Source: Autumnicola tepida (GTDB taxonomy: Bacteria > Bacteroidota > Bacteroidia > Flavobacteriales > Flavobacteriaceae). From it: a stretch of DNA of 64,000 nucleotides. Below the pieces are notes generated by a model, which ran no database searches, had not been told where the DNA came from, and was given only the letters and a program-made list of their open reading frames with translations. Below are positions 61,212-64,000 of this stretch, piece after piece. How positions within the stretch are numbered: the first letter of the stretch is position 1; each line of letters opens with the position of its first letter. The DNA is taken from the NCBI RefSeq assembly GCF_031846485.1, contig NZ_JAVRHQ010000007.1, forward strand, positions 94,903 through 158,902. Reading direction: 5' to 3'. Position numbers and translations under genes: made by a program.

Positions 61212-62552
61212 ATGACTACAAGGAGAAATTTTATAACGAAATCAATTTTAGGTGGTGCCGCAGTTGCTGTCTCAGGTTCTGCTATGGCTATGCCGGCAAA
61301 GAGTTACAGAAAAATTATAGGAGCTAATGACAGGCTAAAGGTCGCTATTGCTGGATTAGGAAGAAGAGTGGGGGCATACATCGAACCGGTTGCTCTGAAA
61401 AGCGCAAATGTGGAATTAAGGTATTTGTGTGATGTAATGGAGAGTCAGCGGGAAAAAGCCTTGAAGAATTTTACAGAGCATATTGATTATACACCTAAAA
61501 CTGCAAATGATATTCGGAAAGTACTTGATGATAAAAATGTGGATGTTCTACTTAATGCAACTCCCGATCATTGGCATACACCTGGTTCTATTATGGCTAT
61601 GAAAGCAGGAAAACATGTATATGTAGAGAAACCCTGTAGTCATGATATGAATGAAAATGAAATGCTGGTGGCTGCTGCTAAAAAATTTGATAAGGTAGTG
61701 CAAATGGGAAATCAACAACGTTCTTCAAATCATACTATTGAACTCATGAAGGAAATACATGCTGGAGCAATAGGGAAGCCATATAAAGCAGTAGCTTTTT
61801 ATGTCAATTCCCGGGGACCTGTACCTGTACAGAAAAAGGCTCCGATTCCGCAAGGTCTTGATTGGGAATTATGGCAGGGCCCAGCTGTCCATAGGGATTA
61901 TACTTCTGAAACCTGGGACTATAACTGGCATTGGTACGGCTGGAATTATGGTACAGCTGAAGCCGGTAATAATGGGACACATGAACTGGACGTTGCCCGT
62001 TGGGCCCTACAGGTTGAATTTCCTCAACATGCACGGGTAGAAGCAGGAAAACGTCAATTTAAAGATGATGGCTGGGAAATGTATGACAGCATGGAAGCAA
62101 CTTTCAGTTTTCCTGATAACAAAATTATTCAGTGGGACGGTAAGAGCCGGAACGGTTATAACACTTATGGTGCAGGTCGTGGAACCATTATTTATGGTAG
62201 CGAGGGTGCTGCTTTTGTAGATCGGGGAAGGTATGAAATGACAGATCGTAGTGGTAAAATAATTAAAGAGAAAATTGCAGGATCAAATGAAGCCGGGACT
62301 GCTCTGGGAGGAGGAGGTGACACCACTACGGCGCATGTGGTTAATTTCTTTAATACTGTTCGTGGTACAGAAAAATTACAGGCTCCAATTGATGATGCAG
62401 CGATTAGTATGGCTATGGTACATTATGCTAATTTGGCTTATCGCACCAGGAAAGATTTTGCTATAGATGAGAAGACGGGGCGGATCTATGACCGAGATGC
62501 CATGGCGCTATGGAGTCGTGAATATGAAAAAGGCTGGAAACCACAAGTATAA
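61212..62552 (+). CDS. Gfo/Idh/MocA-family oxidoreductase, Tat-exported (first)
   Basis: A 446-residue NAD(P)-dependent sugar oxidoreductase. The twin-arginine signal TTRRNFITKSILGGAA implies export with bound cofactor. A Rossmann fold (VAIAGLGRRVGAYIEP) is followed by the EKP motif (YVEKPCSHDMNENE), DYNWHWYGWNYGTAEAGNNG and HELDVARWAL, which contains the conserved catalytic His of the family. The Gfo/Idh/MocA family oxidises or reduces sugars, often at C3. It follows the DUF1080 gene after 1 bp. Confidence 0.92.
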   Translation: MTTRRNFITKSILGGAAVAVSGSAMAMPAKSYRKIIGANDRLKVAIAGLGRRVGAYIEPVALKSANVELRYLCDVMESQREKALKNFTEHIDYTPKTANDIRKVLDDKNVDVLLNATPDHWHTPGSIMAMKAGKHVYVEKPCSHDMNENEMLVAAAKKFDKVVQMGNQQRSSNHTIELMKEIHAGAIGKPYKAVAFYVNSRGPVPVQKKAPIPQGLDWELWQGPAVHRDYTSETWDYNWHWYGWNYGTAEAGNNGTHELDVARWALQVEFPQHARVEAGKRQFKDDGWEMYDSMEATFSFPDNKIIQWDGKSRNGYNTYGAGRGTIIYGSEGAAFVDRGRYEMTDRSGKIIKEKIAGSNEAGTALGGGGDTTTAHVVNFFNTVRGTEKLQAPIDDAAISMAMVHYANLAYRTRKDFAIDEKTGRIYDRDAMALWSREYEKGWKPQV

Positions 62553-62578
62553 GATTTGGTTTTAAAAATTCTGATAAG

Positions 62579-62693
62579 GGATTTTTATTCTAGGAGGGTA
62601 AATATCCCGAGACTTGTCTCGTCAGTAAATGTTTAAAGTTTGAAAACGTGTTTCTCTAAAATGCTCCGTGGGCTTGCCCGGAAAGATTTACTA
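62579..62693. repeat. Structured two-hairpin intergenic repeat, copy 2
   Basis: Matches 46266-46380 over about 115 bp. Hairpin 1 is CGAGA-CTTG-TCTCG (62608-62621), in which the last stem pair is changed on both sides relative to copy 1, so pairing is kept. Hairpin 2 is GTGGG-CTTG-CCCGG-like. It fills most of the 178-bp gap between the two oxidoreductase genes. Confidence 0.75.
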
Positions 62694-62730
62694 TCAATGA
62701 AAAAGCGTTGACCATTTAAAGAATTATAAA

Positions 62731-63927
62731 ATGAAAAGAAGGGAATTTGTTATAAAAGGGAGTATGGCCTCTATAGCTTTGGCAACTTCAACTTCAATGT
62801 TAGGTAATTTTAGTTCGTTTAATGGAGCTAATGAGACCGTAAATATGGGGATTATTGGAACTGGCAGTAGAGGAGCGGGTCTCATACCCTTTATTAATCA
62901 GATAGAAAATTTAAAGGTGGTCGCATGCTGTGACATATTACCTACGCATCTTGAAAATGGAATAAATCGTGCAGATGGCAATCCTAAAGCATATACGGAT
63001 TATCGAAAGCTTCTGGAAAATAAGGATATAGATGCCGTATTGGTAGCCGTTCCTTTTGGCTTGCATGCAGAGATAGAACTGGATGCTCTGGATGCCGGAA
63101 AGCATATTTACGGAGAAAAAACCTTAGCTAAAGGTTATCATGATATTAAAGCTTTACTTGAAAAAAAGACACCTAAAACTATTTTTCAAACAGGACATCA
63201 ATATCATAGTTCCAGGCTATATAATCATGTGGTCGCTTTAATTAAAAATGGGAAAATAGGGGACATTACGGCTTTTGAATGCCAATGGAACCGTAATGGA
63301 GACTGGAGAAGATCTGTGCCAAAGACCGAACTAGAAAAGCTGATTAATTGGCGCATGTACCGGGAATATTCAGGAGGCCTTACGGCCGAATTGTCTTCCC
63401 ATCAAATTGATTTTGTAAATTGGGTACTCGAAGCTACTCCTGAACAGGTAATGGGTACTGGCGGTATAGACTACTATAAAGATGGTAGGGAAACTTATGA
63501 CAATACCCACTTAATTTATAGCTATCCAGACGGAATAGAAGCTAAATTTACTTGCCTTACCACCAATGCGAGAAATGATTATCAAATTAAAGTAATGGGA
63601 AATAAGGGTACTTTCTTATTAGATTATACCAATGCCTGGTTTTATCCTGAAGGACATTATAAGAAGGAGAAAGGCAACGTAGATGGAGTTTCTGGCGCAA
63701 CCATACAGTGGGAAGAAGGTAAAGGAATTCCCATAAATGTAAATCATGCTAATCCCAGTAAACAGGCCCTCATGGACTTTAGAGATAGTATTAAAAATAG
63801 CAAAACACCGCTGTCAAATTTGAGAACTGGGGCAAAAACAGCTATTGCAGTGCAAATGGCCCTGGATGCTATGTATAATAACAAAATCGTTAAATGGGAA
63901 GACCAATTCACAAAATACTTCACCTAA
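62731..63927 (+). CDS. Gfo/Idh/MocA-family oxidoreductase, Tat-exported (second)
   Basis: A 398-residue protein with a twin-arginine signal (KRREFVIKGSMASIALATS), Rossmann motif (MGIIGTGSRGAGLIP), the EK motif (YGEKTLAKGYHD) and AELSSHQIDFVNWVLE with the catalytic-type His. It is a different subgroup from the first (EKTLAKG instead of EKPCSHD), so the two likely act on different sugars or in opposite directions, such as oxidation of one and reduction of another. It is separated from the first by the structured repeat. It is the last gene in the window; the LacI operator at 63958 follows. Confidence 0.92.
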   Translation: MKRREFVIKGSMASIALATSTSMLGNFSSFNGANETVNMGIIGTGSRGAGLIPFINQIENLKVVACCDILPTHLENGINRADGNPKAYTDYRKLLENKDIDAVLVAVPFGLHAEIELDALDAGKHIYGEKTLAKGYHDIKALLEKKTPKTIFQTGHQYHSSRLYNHVVALIKNGKIGDITAFECQWNRNGDWRRSVPKTELEKLINWRMYREYSGGLTAELSSHQIDFVNWVLEATPEQVMGTGGIDYYKDGRETYDNTHLIYSYPDGIEAKFTCLTTNARNDYQIKVMGNKGTFLLDYTNAWFYPEGHYKKEKGNVDGVSGATIQWEEGKGIPINVNHANPSKQALMDFRDSIKNSKTPLSNLRTGAKTAIAVQMALDAMYNNKIVKWEDQFTKYFT

Positions 63928-63957
63928 ATCTTAATCCCAGTTCGCCATGAATAAAAA

Positions 63958-63971
63958 TGTGTACGTACACA
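63958..63971. promoter_or_regulatory. Second perfect LacI operator candidate at the window end
   Basis: TGTGTACGTACACA, identical to the core of 49478-49493. It lies 30 bp after the last stop codon and is probably the operator of the next, unseen operon of the same regulon. Confidence 0.75.
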
Positions 63972-64000
63972 AAAATTTCCTGTTACAGAACAAGTATTCT

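Noticed and set aside
1..64000. CRISPR array or cas genes
   Set aside because: No regularly spaced direct repeats of the right length and no Cas-like proteins are present; the short tandem repeats found are 11-mers without spacers.
1..64000. Sulfatase-maturating enzyme for the three sulfatases
   Set aside because: No radical-SAM maturase or formylglycine-generating enzyme is encoded here; it is presumably elsewhere in the genome.

Overview
The window looks like chromosomal DNA of a member of the Bacteroidota, most probably a marine or sediment Flavobacteriaceae. The reasons are AT-rich coding sequence, three SusC/SusD-type polysaccharide utilization loci (PULs), SusE, a Y_Y_Y/LuxR-type sensor-regulator, Bacteroidota-type tyrosine integrases, a BfmA/BtgA-like mobilization gene, many lipoprotein signals and several sulfatases. 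The species cannot be fixed from sequence alone.

Layout. (1) 1-26870, PUL A, all on the + strand: 3' end of a susD, a Tat-exported GxGYxYP protein, an unrecognised large lipoprotein, a GH38 alpha-mannosidase, an MFS sugar porter, a sulfatase, a GH28, an (alpha/alpha)6-barrel glycosidase, three GH92 proteins, an M14 peptidase and a fourth GH92. The content suggests an alpha-mannose-rich, possibly sulfated or protein-linked glycan. (2) 26918-28351: integrase A on the - strand, followed by the 3' half of a tRNA-Met gene. (3) 28309-47872: an approximately 19.6 kb integrative element (element B) bounded by two 43-bp direct repeats of the tRNA-Met 3' half. It carries three mobilization/DNA-binding genes, a divergent sensor-regulator, susC-susD-GH30-susE-GH30-GH3 (a beta-glucan PUL, closest in composition to beta-1,6-glucan loci) and integrase B at its right end. 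(4) 47873-64000, PUL C: a LacI regulator, susC-susD, a sulfatase, a GH115-like protein, an iduronate-2-sulfatase-like enzyme, a double DUF1080 (3-keto-glycoside hydrolase family) lipoprotein and two Tat-exported Gfo/Idh/MocA oxidoreductases.

How it fits together. The two direct repeats begin exactly at the anticodon loop of tRNA-Met and each carries a tRNA-type terminator hairpin. Each lies just beyond an integrase gene that reads away from it. This is best explained as stepwise accretion of PUL-bearing islands at one tRNA-Met gene whose intact 5' half lies left of the window. PUL C appears to be controlled by its LacI protein through a 14-bp operator (TGTGTACGTACACA) found upstream of susC, in variant form behind lacI, and again after the last gene, where it points to a further operon of the same regulon. 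PUL B has its own divergent regulator and three helically phased GGCGTA boxes upstream of susC.

Most noteworthy: the tandem tRNA-Met island architecture with its arm-type repeats; the LacI operator set; a PUL that pairs DUF1080 proteins with exported Gfo/Idh/MocA enzymes, suggesting an oxidative 3-keto route of glycoside cleavage; GH92 paralogues that have lost family-conserved acidic residues; and a two-hairpin intergenic repeat with a compensatory base change between its two copies.
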